Notes under the pieces: model-generated
Database searches by the model: none
Told to the model about the DNA's origin: nothing
The model's input: only the letters and a program-made list of their open reading frames with translations
Program-made: the position numbers and the translations under genes
Assembly: GCA_008363385.1 (NCBI GenBank)
Contig: RHKY01000071.1
Location: 1 to 32,209 of the forward strand
DNA from: Acidobacteriota bacterium
Lineage (GTDB): Bacteria > Acidobacteriota > Thermoanaerobaculia > UBA5066
DNA: 32,209 nucleotides
Direction of reading: 5' to 3'
In this document: in pieces, positions 23,101 through 30,569 of the stretch
Layout: each line of letters starts with the position of its first letter
How positions within the stretch are numbered: the first letter of the stretch is position 1

Positions 23101-25019
23101 GGGAGGATCTCCTTGGTCCGGAAGCGGGGCCAGGACGCATAGGTGTACTCGTAGGTCGTCGTTCGCGCGCGCCCGGTCCCGAAAGCCTCGGTCGCCGTCA
23201 GGACGTTTCCGTTGCCGTCGTAGGTGTAGGTCGTGACGTGGCCGGCACCATCGGTCTTCGAGAGAAGGCGATTGTCTGCGGCGTAGGTCATGAGCTGCGT
23301 ATCGCCGTCCGCTGCGCCGCAAGTGGCGCACGGCCCGTCGACCTGGAGCGGCAGGTACCGGCCCCCCTGGTAGGTCAGGGTGAAGACCGACGTCTGGCTC
23401 GTGGTCGGCGTGAGGTAGTGCCGGACCTGACTCTGGCCGGAGATCGGCACGTCGTACTCGACGGTGACGAGATCCTTGCTCCCCTGGGCGAACGAGCTGA
23501 GGCCGCGGTTGGGGGCGGCGGTCTCGTACGTGTGCCCCTCTAAGAGGGCGGACACCTCGTCCCGGACGGCGGTCAGGAGGCGAACGGTTCCTCCCGCGTC
23601 GGCCTGGTACTCGAGCGTCCGCCAGGCTGTGCCTCCCGTGTGGATCGGGTCGTAGATCCTCTCGAGACGGGCAGGGTTCCCGGCGTATTCGAAGCGCCAG
23701 AGGCCGGTCGAGGGGAGCGAGATCTGCGTCAGCAGTCCAGATGTGTAGGAGAGCGTCAGCTGGCGTCCAACCGAGTCTGTGATCGTCGTGAGATCCGATC
23801 CGGTGTATGTAGCTGTGAGAGCGTTGCCCCACCGGTCGGTCGTGGACTTCCAGCGGCCTGTGGCCGCGTCGAACGCGGTGACCGTCCCGTCGAGGTCGGT
23901 CAGGAGGTACTCGCCGCCGACGAGCGTGACCGTACCGCGCAGCTCGCCCGGACGTGAGGCGTTCCAGACGCCGCCGCTCTGGGTGTACTCGTGCTCTTCC
24001 CCTTCGGCCGTGAGGTGGAAGAGCCTGTTCGTCGACGGGATGGGCTTGAGGACCTGAGCGAAGGGGTGGATCCAGCCGACCCCGGCGGGGCTGGGCACGA
24101 GAGACGGGTAGATCGGCTGCGAGCTGTGGTAGCTGAGGCTGAAACTCAGCGAGAGCGGGGACTGAGCCAGGGTGAAGAGCGGGAGGCCCATCGAGACGTC
24201 GCCGGAGCCGACGTTGATCGGCTTGCCCACGCCCGGCGCCGGCGCGCCCCCCCCGCCGTCGGCCGGGCACTTCCCGCGGTCCGGCGGGGGGCAGATCGTC
24301 GGAGCCGTCAGGAGCTGAGGACCCGCGTAGTCGACCTTGGGAGCCCCGGTCGTGGGGTACTTGATGGCAGCGTCGAAGGTGCCCGACCCTCCGCACGTCA
24401 CATCGATCCCCGTGTCCCATGTCCCCTTCTCGTAGTAGACGAACGCCCTCCGTAGCGGGTAGCCGCCGGAATCTATGAGGGTGAGGCGGGGGCCGTTGAA
24501 GAGCGTCTCGATGTCGTTGACGCACGTGTACATCGACGGCCAGTCGCCCGTGTCGAGGCAGTAGAGGTTCGGGGCCTCGTAGTCGACGAGGATCCGAGTC
24601 CCGGCCAATCGCAGCGTCACGGTCGGGTCCGGACCGCCAGACGGCGGAGCCGAGCAGCTTCCGCAGTTCGGGCGGGTCCCGGTCGGGAAGGTCCCGGGGT
24701 GGCAGGCGGATAGCGAGCTCTCGAGGGCTCTCCGCGCCTGCCTCGTGTGGCCTGGCGCGGCGGTGTCCGGATCCGTCCAGCTGGTGGGCCCCGAGGCGTC
24801 CGGGAAGCACTGGTTCGGCTGCACTTCCGGGTTGCAGCCGCAAGCCGACGGCGGCAGGGTGCATCCACCTTCAGGGAGGCCGCCGTTCGGGCACTGGGCC
24901 CGCACCTGGCTCGACGCGGTCGCGACGAGCAGCATAGCGACCGGCGAGACGATACGTAGCAGCAGTTGCCACAGCGGGGTGCTCCTTCCAGAGAAAGCAC
25001 GGATCGCGGATTTCGACAT
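20166..25019 (-). CDS. Sec-exported Rhs/YD-repeat protein with a variable Cys-rich tip
   Basis: This 1617-aa protein starts at ATG 25019 with GGAGGG just upstream. A Sec signal (hydrophobic LWQLLLRIVSPVAMLLVATA, cleavage near VRAQ) leads to a Cys-rich N-terminal region of about 250 aa. A domain starting near VGKPINVGSGDVSMGLPLFT follows, as in many Rhs/wall-associated proteins, then tens of YD repeats (YTYDGNGNVLT, YDAAGNTTEIG and others) that form the cage. The core ends with the conserved RGRYYNIFRWYLPAWGIYSQ, PDPIGL, GNLYSYAEAAP and DVLGL. The last 135 residues differ from the core: nine Cys and a Gly-rich beta segment (YIGGGLGFGGS). That tip is the likely effector. The next gene, coupled by ATGA, may confer immunity. 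Export through Sec suggests a surface or secreted protein rather than a type VI effector. Confidence 0.88.
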   Translation of the reverse strand: MSKSAIRAFSGRSTPLWQLLLRIVSPVAMLLVATASSQVRAQCPNGGLPEGGCTLPPSACGCNPEVQPNQCFPDASGPTSWTDPDTAAPGHTRQARRALESSLSACHPGTFPTGTRPNCGSCSAPPSGGPDPTVTLRLAGTRILVDYEAPNLYCLDTGDWPSMYTCVNDIETLFNGPRLTLIDSGGYPLRRAFVYYEKGTWDTGIDVTCGGSGTFDAAIKYPTTGAPKVDYAGPQLLTAPTICPPPDRGKCPADGGGGAPAPGVGKPINVGSGDVSMGLPLFTLAQSPLSLSFSLSYHSSQPIYPSLVPSPAGVGWIHPFAQVLKPIPSTNRLFHLTAEGEEHEYTQSGGVWNASRPGELRGTVTLVGGEYLLTDLDGTVTAFDAATGRWKSTTDRWGNALTATYTGSDLTTITDSVGRQLTLSYTSGLLTQISLPSTGLWRFEYAGNPARLERIYDPIHTGGTAWRTLEYQADAGGTVRLLTAVRDEVSALLEGHTYETAAPNRGLSSFAQGSKDLVTVEYDVPISGQSQVRHYLTPTTSQTSVFTLTYQGGRYLPLQVDGPCATCGAADGDTQLMTYAADNRLLSKTDGAGHVTTYTYDGNGNVLTATEAFGTGRARTTTYEYTYASWPRFRTKEILPSVVKASPATRSTTWSWSGGETVLTRVESGYLDPADVSPTTYTSTTTFDAAHRLLSVDGPRTDVVDVTNYESYATGDTLPRRGRLFRVTDPAGNVTTFDDYDDFGTARHTVDPNSVQTDLVTDGQGRVTNHISRKPVDDPTEPPDYVTMYAFDGRDRLTSTTLPRGNVISYGYEDGTSRLLTTTRLDFSSNQVERLQYVLDDMGHTITENAQSCDVPASPCASWTTARTESFVYDTKARLWQVTHPDASSLSYTYDTDGLLWKVRDERHVDPNVIYGYDERHRLTSVTQLQPIVGGAALLTSYSYDAHDNLTGVTDPNTNSTTYAFDDFGRLRQQVSPVTGTTTYTYDLGGNLLTSTDATSATTTRTYDAAGRITSSTSTRSGSTTEIVTYTYDDKEGYGRGRLNTMTDPTGSVLYLYERRGLLRQENRSVSYNPYLQGYGYDANGNRTRVTFPSGRVVETTYDFADRPLSAAASAPAAQPYVDSATYAPFGPRRTLQMSNGTLQTITYDASYRPIGNKLERTPSGPVLFDQTLTPDAAGNTTSITESVSGFGARTFAYDDLNRLTTAKAPNLWGNDSTNGYTYDAMGNMLTLRLGASRTATFAYAGTTPLLTSVTEDGTPTSVAYDAAGNTTEIGSLTLGYSTRNHLAKVMPGPSYSYDGTGLRRTRVVSGPPALYRHFFYTPEMRLLSETNSTSETPTPVDDYIWFGETPVAHVAFGGGTTEWYATDTLGTPVVGTSSSGLMAFHLQLEPYGRLYVPLYERGMPPRRILRYPGQEQEDGTTPLRGRYYNIFRWYLPAWGIYSQPDPIGLQATTRAVGGQAPGNLYSYAEAAPTVKSDVLGLCAACDECPSGKWALNLLPVATIAVIEGRSIAWGTATCLDSPKTVRLKSKCRLEGLYIGGGLGFGGSTPFKTGACGCNSQDLFASPTKGATLSWGPLAIDYGECGTTGGITVNFGVSLSWKGGWARTSCQFERVER

Positions 25020-25138
25020 AGACCCTCCTGTCGTGTCCGACCGCACCTCGCACTTCGGCCCGAAGCGCGGCATAGGTCACCTCTGGCTGTTCACGCCAGA
25101 GATCCCAGCGAAGAAGTTTCTCCGGCGGTGAGTCGAGT

Positions 25139-25663
25139 TCAATCTGGGGACGGCGAGATGGCCTCGTCAAGGCCGTGGCCGAAAGTGGTAAGTCCGTCCC
25201 GGTCGCTGTGCCTGCAAGTCCCGACACAGCGCAGGAGGAGGCCGCGTACAACCCCAGGACGCTCGCCGAGGACTGAGAGTGAGAAGCGCGTCAACGCAGC
25301 AGCCGACGACAGGCCGAGGCAAGGTGCCGCCTTTGCCACGGGCGTGCCGCTTGCAAGGAGACGAAGGAGCCACGAGGCCCGGATGAGCCGAGCGGTCGCT
25401 CCCGGCGAGGCGCCGTTGACCCGATAGCGCCGGCGAAACGTGCGCACGGAGCAGCCCACGCTTCGGGCGGCGCTGGCGACGCCATGCCTTGCGAGGGTCG
25501 TCCACGGTTCGGGCGAGCGAGTTCTCAACGCCTCGGCGTCTTCGCTGGGCGGCGAAGAAGCGCCCGGAGAAACGGGGGGGCGAGGCAGCTGCAGGGGCCG
25601 GAACGGGCAGAGCCGACACAGCCGCCTCACGGTATCGTCACGGCAGGCACTGGCGGAACGCAT
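25139..25663 (-). CDS. AraC-type helix-turn-helix protein, possibly truncated
   Basis: This 174-aa protein has a C-terminal AraC/XylS-like double HTH: AARSVGCSVRTFRRRYRVNG (first helix pair), RLIRASWLLRLLASGTPVAK, then CLGLSSAAALTRFSLSVLG, ending GERPGVVRG. ATG at 25663 has GGAG about eight bases upstream. The N-terminal 70 residues are short and Pro/Arg-rich, with no cupin or other ligand-binding domain, so it may be a shortened or degraded regulator. It lies 119 bp upstream of the Rhs gene on the same strand and could regulate it. Confidence 0.55.
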   Translation of the reverse strand: MRSASACRDDTVRRLCRLCPFRPLQLPRPPVSPGASSPPSEDAEALRTRSPEPWTTLARHGVASAARSVGCSVRTFRRRYRVNGASPGATARLIRASWLLRLLASGTPVAKAAPCLGLSSAAALTRFSLSVLGERPGVVRGLLLRCVGTCRHSDRDGLTTFGHGLDEAISPSPD

Positions 25664-26034
25664 GGTGGTACTCCGAGGAGGAAACCCTGCCGACGGTGAG
25701 TGCGCTAGGCTCGAGACTCAGACACTTCGAAGGACCTGTCGAAGATTCGGTCTCGGCAGCCGTGGTTCGTGAAGCCGCTTCTCCTTGTCAGCTGGCTTCG
25801 TCCCGGAGGCGGAGGCCGGCCGGCCTGGCCGAGATCCGCTGGCTCCGTCCCTTTCGGCAGATTCATCATTCATGGAGTGATACGAACCCGGAGTTCCTTT
25901 CGCTTGACTGCAGCGACCCCATTGCTGAACGCTGGCGGCGAAGCCGGATACGCGTAGTAGCCCAGCGTGTCGCGCGATCACTGGCCGAGCGGCGGACGAT
26001 GCCAGGGGCAGCGGCGAGAGCGATACTCCGTCGC
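25664..26034. other. Intergenic stretch without a supported gene
   Basis: A plus-strand open frame runs through this region but is Arg/Ser-rich, lacks motifs and overlaps the AraC-type gene on the other strand. I see no RNA gene. It must contain the promoters of the divergent AraC-type gene and the small plus-strand HTH genes. Confidence 0.35.
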
Positions 26035-26190
26035 ATGGCCAAGCCCCCAGACCGCCGGATGTGGGCCCGGCGCGCCGCGCTGTACCGGCAGGGCATGACC
26101 CTCCGCGAGATCGCAACACGCGAGGGGGTGACTCCTGCCTCTGTCTTGACCGCGCTTCGAAGGGCCGGCGTGCAGATGCGCCGTGCGTGA
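26035..26190 (+). CDS. Small HTH peptide 1, 51 aa
   Basis: ATG at 26035 (MAKPPDRRMWARR) is preferred; ATG at 25999 in the same frame is an alternative. The protein is almost only a resolvase-type HTH: ALYRQGMTLREIATREGVTP followed by ASVLTALRRAGVQMRRA. Such motifs occur at the C-termini of resolvases and in small sensor or control proteins. It overlaps the next HTH ORF by eight bases. It may be a fragment of a decayed recombinase or regulator, or a tiny regulator in its own right. Confidence 0.5.
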   Translation: MAKPPDRRMWARRAALYRQGMTLREIATREGVTPASVLTALRRAGVQMRRA

Positions 26191-26377
26191 CCTCGCCCAG
26201 GCCGTGCGGCTACGAAGGAAGGGTCTCACGCTCGTCCAGATCGGGGCCATCGTGGGACGTACCGCCGAGGCCGTGAGACAGGCGCTCTTGAGAGCCCAGC
26301 CCAGCGGACCCAGCCCGGCCGGCATACGAGGGCCTGCTGGCGCACTCGGCGACACCCCCAAGAGAAGGCGGACCTGA
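26183..26377 (+). CDS. Small HTH peptide 2, 64 aa
   Basis: GTG at 26183 overlaps the end of the preceding HTH ORF. The sequence AVRLRRKGLTLVQIGAIVGR followed by TAEAVRQALLRA is again a resolvase-type HTH, similar in plan to the preceding peptide. A Pro/Gly-rich basic tail ends the protein. Two adjacent one-domain HTH ORFs look like a tandem duplication or one two-HTH protein split by a frame change. No function is recognised. Confidence 0.5.
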   Translation: MRDLAQAVRLRRKGLTLVQIGAIVGRTAEAVRQALLRAQPSGPSPAGIRGPAGALGDTPKRRRT

Positions 26378-26398
26378 ACGCGAAGGCAGGCTCATCGC

Positions 26399-26710
26399 AT
26401 GCTCCCGGTCCTCTCTGAGGCGCTCCGTCAGGGACGAGAGGCCTATCGCGAGTTCGGCCGCGGTGCCCTGCTCGTCCTGGACGCTGAGGAGGAGCCCACC
26501 TACGGGGCAGCAGAAGACCTCATCGAGCGGCTCTCGAAGGAACCGGACGCGAAGTCGCTCCTCGCGTCGGTGATCTACGCTACGGGCTCGTATGACCCGC
26601 TGAAGGAAGCCGTCACCGTGACGGTGTTCCAGGACAGCTTCCTCGTCCACATCATCCGGGCAAACGGCGCGGAACTGGTCGGGGGCGTTGGTTTCGTGGC
26701 CCTGCAGTGA
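26399..26710 (+). CDS. Hypothetical protein, 103 aa
   Basis: ATG at 26399 begins a balanced, globular-looking protein (MLPVLSEALRQGREAYREFG), with a strand GALLVLDAEEEP, a helix AEDLIERLSKEPDAKSLLAS and beta strands TVTVFQDSFLVHIIRANG near the end. Composition differs from the Arg-rich chance frames around it, which supports it being real. No family is recognised. It lies 21 bp after the HTH peptides on the same strand and may be co-transcribed. Confidence 0.6.
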   Translation: MLPVLSEALRQGREAYREFGRGALLVLDAEEEPTYGAAEDLIERLSKEPDAKSLLASVIYATGSYDPLKEAVTVTVFQDSFLVHIIRANGAELVGGVGFVALQ

Positions 26711-26741
26711 GGGAGCGGACGGTAGCGGGCGTTCTCGCTTC

Positions 26742-26963
26742 TTACCGTTCCAGGCCGATCGCCTTGAACTCCGCTTCGGTCGGGAAGCTATCGACAAAGT
26801 ACCGAGGTGGGTACATGTCCTCCCGCCTCATGCGATGACCGACCACATCCACTACCTTCTGCCAGGCCCCGAACCCAAGCATTCCCTTCTCCTGGCCCCT
26901 GTCCGCATCGCAGAAGAAGAACCTGTCGGTCACGGGAAGAAGCGTTATGACGTCCTTCGTCAA
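26742..26963 (-). CDS. Hypothetical protein, 73 aa
   Basis: The frame reads RFFFCDADRGQEKGMLGFG, then WQKVVDVVGHRMRR and PPRYFVDSFPTEAEFKAIGL, a natural-looking composition with aromatic residues. The start is uncertain: TTG at 26963 lacks a clear ribosome-binding site. It is convergent with the 103-aa gene, leaving 31 bp between stops. No family is recognised. Confidence 0.5.
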   Translation of the reverse strand: MTKDVITLLPVTDRFFFCDADRGQEKGMLGFGAWQKVVDVVGHRMRREDMYPPRYFVDSFPTEAEFKAIGLER

Positions 26964-27061
26964 GCTGAGAGGGCGGATATCACCTTCGTCGTCTTGTTCT
27001 GGCCAGCGCCGTACTTGGCTACGAGGCCTTCTTGTCCGGCGGCGCAGGCCCCGCCCACCGG

Positions 27062-29212
27062 CTACTTGACCGACTTAGAAAAGGACAACGCAACCGGGGG
27101 AAGATCGACTGCCCACCATTCGTACCCCTCAGGACGCGCACGCTCCGGATACAGCCAGACAAGACTATAGATGAGCCTCTGCATCAGATCGTCAACAGTC
27201 GCAACAATCCGCTCGTGACTGGCCAGCCGCCCTGGCAGAAAGACTGAAATGGGGTAGATTGACTGTCGCCGACGTCGGGGCAGGTCACGCTCTACTGACA
27301 CCGCAGCCGCGCCCTGATGGAAGAGCACATCCAGCTCGCGCGCCCATTCGGCTAGCTCCACGTTCTTTACGCCATGCGGGGGTACCCACGGAATCGATAG
27401 AAACACCAGCGGGAAGGGCCGGAAGTATGCAAGCAAGTCGTCGGCGTTCTGAATGCTGGGGCTTCTATCACAGTCCCAGCGCGAGCCGCTGTGCAGCGCC
27501 CACAGCTCCTTCACAAGCAGGTCGCGTACCGCGCCATCCGGAGTCGCCAGGAGCCGATTCCACACGAGACCCTCGAGTTGCTCTCGACGCCGAAACGATC
27601 GTCCGTAGTTTCGCTCGAGGCAGAATAGCAGGGCTGCCTCGTGTGCCTCGTTGGGAATACCTGGTAGCACCGCGCGGCATTTGTCCAAGAGGCTCTTCAG
27701 ACCTGGCGTAAGGTCGAGGCCGAGCATGGTCGCTCCGGATACCAACCGATACTCGCGTAGCAGGGCCTCTCGGGCCTTCTCGCATTCCTCAAACAGCACA
27801 GCCGCGGCAGCCGCCGCATCGTCAAGTGACTCAACAGCAATGCCCCTTCGCCAAACCTCTACAAATGGACGACCCACCGCAACATCGTGCACGAGCGCAA
27901 CGGGGATTCGAAAGCCTGTCCTTGTGCCAATCTCATAAAGGTAGTGAAACAGCTCGTCGTCTGTGACGTAGACGAGCTGTCTCAGGAGCGCGCCTATCTG
28001 TTCCTGCGACGGCTCACCGCCGTCCGGCGCGAGTTCCCAGGAACAGAGCCAAATGAGGGCATGAACGAGCATCTCGTCGAGCGAGCGCTTCTCGGGCGCC
28101 TCGTACACATCTCGGTATAGGCCGCCTCTGAACGACAGGAACTCCTCAACGGTCGTCTCCTGGGAGGCCGGCCAGTGCACCCGTGCCACCTTGCACTGCT
28201 CCAGGTGCATCTCTTCGCCCATCTCCATGCGCGGTAGGGCCAATTGCGACCACGCGATGCGGGCGCCTTTCACGAGGTCATCGATATCTCGCTCGCGAAA
28301 TGGAGGCACCCGGCGCAGGGCATGCGAATCGCGCAGCACATAGTCGATTCGGTCGCTGTCTATCTGTGAATCCACGAGCTCCCGCAACCAGTACCGGGCA
28401 GGTGCGACCCGCGCGAGCTCTGGAGCGGATGTGAGAAGTCTGAGGAAGCGGACGATTGAGAGGGCAAATGCTTCCGGCGTCTGGTGGCTTGCCTTATGGG
28501 TTGGGAGTGCCTTCCAAGGGCCGCTTCCCGTCGTGCGGGCCACGAAGAGCACGAGATCCCACAGGTCGCCGGTCTTCCGTGCCGCCTCGACTATTTCGGC
28601 GTTCAGCAGGGCCTTGTCGATCCGCGTTTGTCCTTCGTCGGAGAGCACGACATCACCAATACGGTCGAGAGAATGTCCGAAGGGACCATGGTATGAGTCG
28701 TGCAGGAATGCAAAGAGCAGCGTGGCGACCGCCTCGGCGGGTTCAGGTAGAAGAGCGTCGTCGGACGCCGTGAGGCAGAAGGACTGCATCATGGTTGCAC
28801 ACACATCGAGTGTTCCGAGGAGATGTGCAAGTCTATTGTGGGTCGCTTCGAGATTAAGTCCGATGTTCGTTGTGGAGAGCTGCTTGATGTAGTTGAGCCG
28901 AGCGAAGAAGGGCAGCGCGGCGAGCTGGCGTATTGCATCCCATGGTCCATCACCATGCGGAGAGAAGAACGAATGGTACCGGACCCTTGGCGCCACGCCA
29001 CCTGCATTGGCTTGGGTGATCGGCACGACAGCATCATAGGGTGGTTGCCAAGTGTCAGGCTCGAAGGGCGACACGGACCGCCATACCGCTGCGTACCTAT
29101 CTAGGACGACGTCTGCGTCAGGCAGAGCGGATGGGCAGGAGTGTCGAGCTGGGCGAAGCGAGCCATAGTGGCACAACGCGGCACCGAGCCGCGGGACCTG
29201 GCGAGTGCTCAA
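27062..29212 (-). CDS. SAMHD1/dGTPase-like HD-domain protein, 716 aa
   Basis: TTG at 29212 has GGAGAGGGGGA just upstream, and no earlier ATG fits. The HD fold is clear: EATHNRLAHLLG (His125, His130), FLHDSYHGPFGHSLDRIG (His171-Asp172, His175, His180) and later DSQIDSDRIDYVLRDSH. This matches the metal-binding pattern of dNTP triphosphohydrolases and SAMHD1-like proteins. Residues from about 430 to the end form a second, unrecognised region ending in basic and aromatic segments. The gene is third in a tight operon after a membrane protein. A dNTP-depleting or nucleotide-hydrolysing defence role is plausible by analogy, but substrate residues cannot be judged by eye. DNA in this region looks less GC-rich than the recombinase genes, which hints at separate acquisition. 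Confidence 0.75.
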   Translation of the reverse strand: MSTRQVPRLGAALCHYGSLRPARHSCPSALPDADVVLDRYAAVWRSVSPFEPDTWQPPYDAVVPITQANAGGVAPRVRYHSFFSPHGDGPWDAIRQLAALPFFARLNYIKQLSTTNIGLNLEATHNRLAHLLGTLDVCATMMQSFCLTASDDALLPEPAEAVATLLFAFLHDSYHGPFGHSLDRIGDVVLSDEGQTRIDKALLNAEIVEAARKTGDLWDLVLFVARTTGSGPWKALPTHKASHQTPEAFALSIVRFLRLLTSAPELARVAPARYWLRELVDSQIDSDRIDYVLRDSHALRRVPPFRERDIDDLVKGARIAWSQLALPRMEMGEEMHLEQCKVARVHWPASQETTVEEFLSFRGGLYRDVYEAPEKRSLDEMLVHALIWLCSWELAPDGGEPSQEQIGALLRQLVYVTDDELFHYLYEIGTRTGFRIPVALVHDVAVGRPFVEVWRRGIAVESLDDAAAAAAVLFEECEKAREALLREYRLVSGATMLGLDLTPGLKSLLDKCRAVLPGIPNEAHEAALLFCLERNYGRSFRRREQLEGLVWNRLLATPDGAVRDLLVKELWALHSGSRWDCDRSPSIQNADDLLAYFRPFPLVFLSIPWVPPHGVKNVELAEWARELDVLFHQGAAAVSVERDLPRRRRQSIYPISVFLPGRLASHERIVATVDDLMQRLIYSLVWLYPERARPEGYEWWAVDLPPVALSFSKSVK

Positions 29213-29225
29213 CGGTCCCCCTCTC

Positions 29226-29639
29226 CTAGGTAACTGTTCGGGATTGCGCTAGAACGACTGCGACGGGGTCTGCATTATGAAGGCGGAGGGGCGCGAGGAG
29301 TGCACGGATGCTCTCGACTCGCTGCGTGTCAGCGGCGGCCAGAGCGTTCTCAAGCGCCACATAGTCAAGCTGCGCTCGAACTCGCGAGGCGAGCATCCGA
29401 ATGAACGGGCGTTTCGCGAGGCGAAGAGGCTGTAGAAGGATGAAGAACAGTGCAAGAGCGACGCCGAGGGAATCACGCGCAGCAGAGAGTTTGGGATGGT
29501 CCGTTTCCAGGCCGCGTCCGGCTAGCCTGTCGAGCGAGAGCAGGAAGCCGACCACGACGGAGGCGTGTGCCGGGAGAAGAGCCAGCGCCCGTATTGCGAA
29601 GTCGAGTGCCCGAACCAGGCGAGGTGTCGGTTCAGACAC
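29226..29639 (-). CDS. Small membrane protein of the HD operon, 137 aa
   Basis: GTG at 29639 overlaps the upstream stop by eight bases. Two hydrophobic segments are visible, ALALLPAHASVVVGFLLSL (about 17-35) and SLGVALALFFILLQPLRLA (about 56-74). A soluble helical C-terminus follows (MLASRVRAQLDYVALENALA and VESIRALLAPLRL). No family is recognised. It is 13 bp upstream of the HD gene, so the two are probably translated together. It could anchor the HD protein or act as a membrane effector. Confidence 0.65.
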   Translation of the reverse strand: MSEPTPRLVRALDFAIRALALLPAHASVVVGFLLSLDRLAGRGLETDHPKLSAARDSLGVALALFFILLQPLRLAKRPFIRMLASRVRAQLDYVALENALAAADTQRVESIRALLAPLRLHNADPVAVVLAQSRTVT

Positions 29640-29997
29640 GCGCGCGTTGGTTGTGTGATTCGTCAGTCAGTTCGGACAACAGCGGCTGCACTGAGTTGGG
29701 GAGCGCGAGGGCACTAGCATACAGAGTGCCCCCTGGGGTGACTTCGAGATCCCCGGATGGCAGCGGGCGGAGGTAACCGTCGGCGACCAGTCCGGCGAGA
29801 TCGTCCACAAACTCAGGTGCGGGGGCATCCAAGTTTTCGACGGCGTACGGGTAGAAGCGATAGGTGCCGCCGTCGCGAACATACTGCGCTATGCGGGACC
29901 ACACCTCGAAGGGATTCGCGCGTCGACCATTGAGTCCCTGATATCGCGCAAGCAGCCCTAGAAGAGTCTCCGCGGAGCCGAACGTCGTGAGAGCCAT
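29632..29997 (-). CDS. Small first gene of the HD operon, possibly winged-helix, 121 aa
   Basis: ATG at 29997 starts MALTTFGSAETLLGLLARYQ; the longer frame to 30108 is low-complexity. The sequence FVDDLAGLVADGYLRPLPSG followed by DLEVTPGGTLYASAL looks like the second half of a winged helix (recognition helix plus wing). The middle contains GGTYRFYPYAVENLDAPAPE. Family not recognised. Its end overlaps the membrane-protein start by eight bases. It could be the regulator or the sensor of the operon. Confidence 0.6.
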   Translation of the reverse strand: MALTTFGSAETLLGLLARYQGLNGRRANPFEVWSRIAQYVRDGGTYRFYPYAVENLDAPAPEFVDDLAGLVADGYLRPLPSGDLEVTPGGTLYASALALPNSVQPLLSELTDESHNQRARV

Positions 29998-30365
29998 AGT
30001 AGCCGCCTTACTCGAACCCGATACGCCGGGTCTCGGTATGGAGGCCAACCGGGGGCGAGCCCCGGAAGGCCGGATCAATCCCTTTGCGCCGCCCGTCAGG
30101 ACGGCCACTGCTCAGATCAATGCAATCACATTCTCGGCACGACGAGGGACGAAAGCAAGTCAATTGAAGGAGTGTCCGCCGAGGGTCTTCGACCGCCGCT
30201 GGAGGCCCCTTGGTGCACTAAGTGATACATGGCACAAGGGTTATTGCGGGCGGTCGCGCCGCGTCCGTGTCGCGTGGATGCCCTGCCGGACCTGGTGTGA
30301 AGCCCTGCTAGACAGCGAGACCAGTCCGCCCAGCGAATCGAGCTCGGACGACTGGAGCTCGATCG
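29998..30365. other. Intergenic region upstream of the HD operon
   Basis: No convincing gene is seen. A short hairpin CCGGGG / CCCCGG at 30049-30065 (loop GCGAG) lies about 50 bp upstream of the first gene and could be an operator or a terminator for the gene to the right. Small frames here overlap one another and show no motif. Confidence 0.35.
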
Positions 30366-30569
30366 TCAGCCGCCGCATGCTTCGCCGCGCTCGACCTCAA
30401 TGCGGAGCCCGAGCTCGTCCGCCGCTCTCCTGATCTCGTGTTCGAGCACGTGATCGGTGGAGATGTGCCTCTCCCTGGCGAGTGCCTTGAGCAGCTCTCG
30501 CGCCTCCGCCGAGAGGACAACCATCATCGGTGTGGCCGTGGGGGTCGGTCGCTTCACGTCAGAGCCCAT
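30366..30569 (-). CDS. Small ribbon-helix-helix/antitoxin-like protein, 67 aa
   Basis: ATG at 30569 overlaps the end of the secreted-protein gene by 11 bases. The sequence has a strand-like MMVVLSAEARELLKALARER followed by a helix ISTDHVLEHEIRRAADELGL and an acidic end, resembling small ribbon-helix-helix DNA-binding antitoxins. No toxin partner lies next to it. The alternative frame 30308-30520 on the same strand is a shadow. Confidence 0.45.
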   Translation of the reverse strand: MGSDVKRPTPTATPMMVVLSAEARELLKALARERHISTDHVLEHEIRRAADELGLRIEVERGEACGG

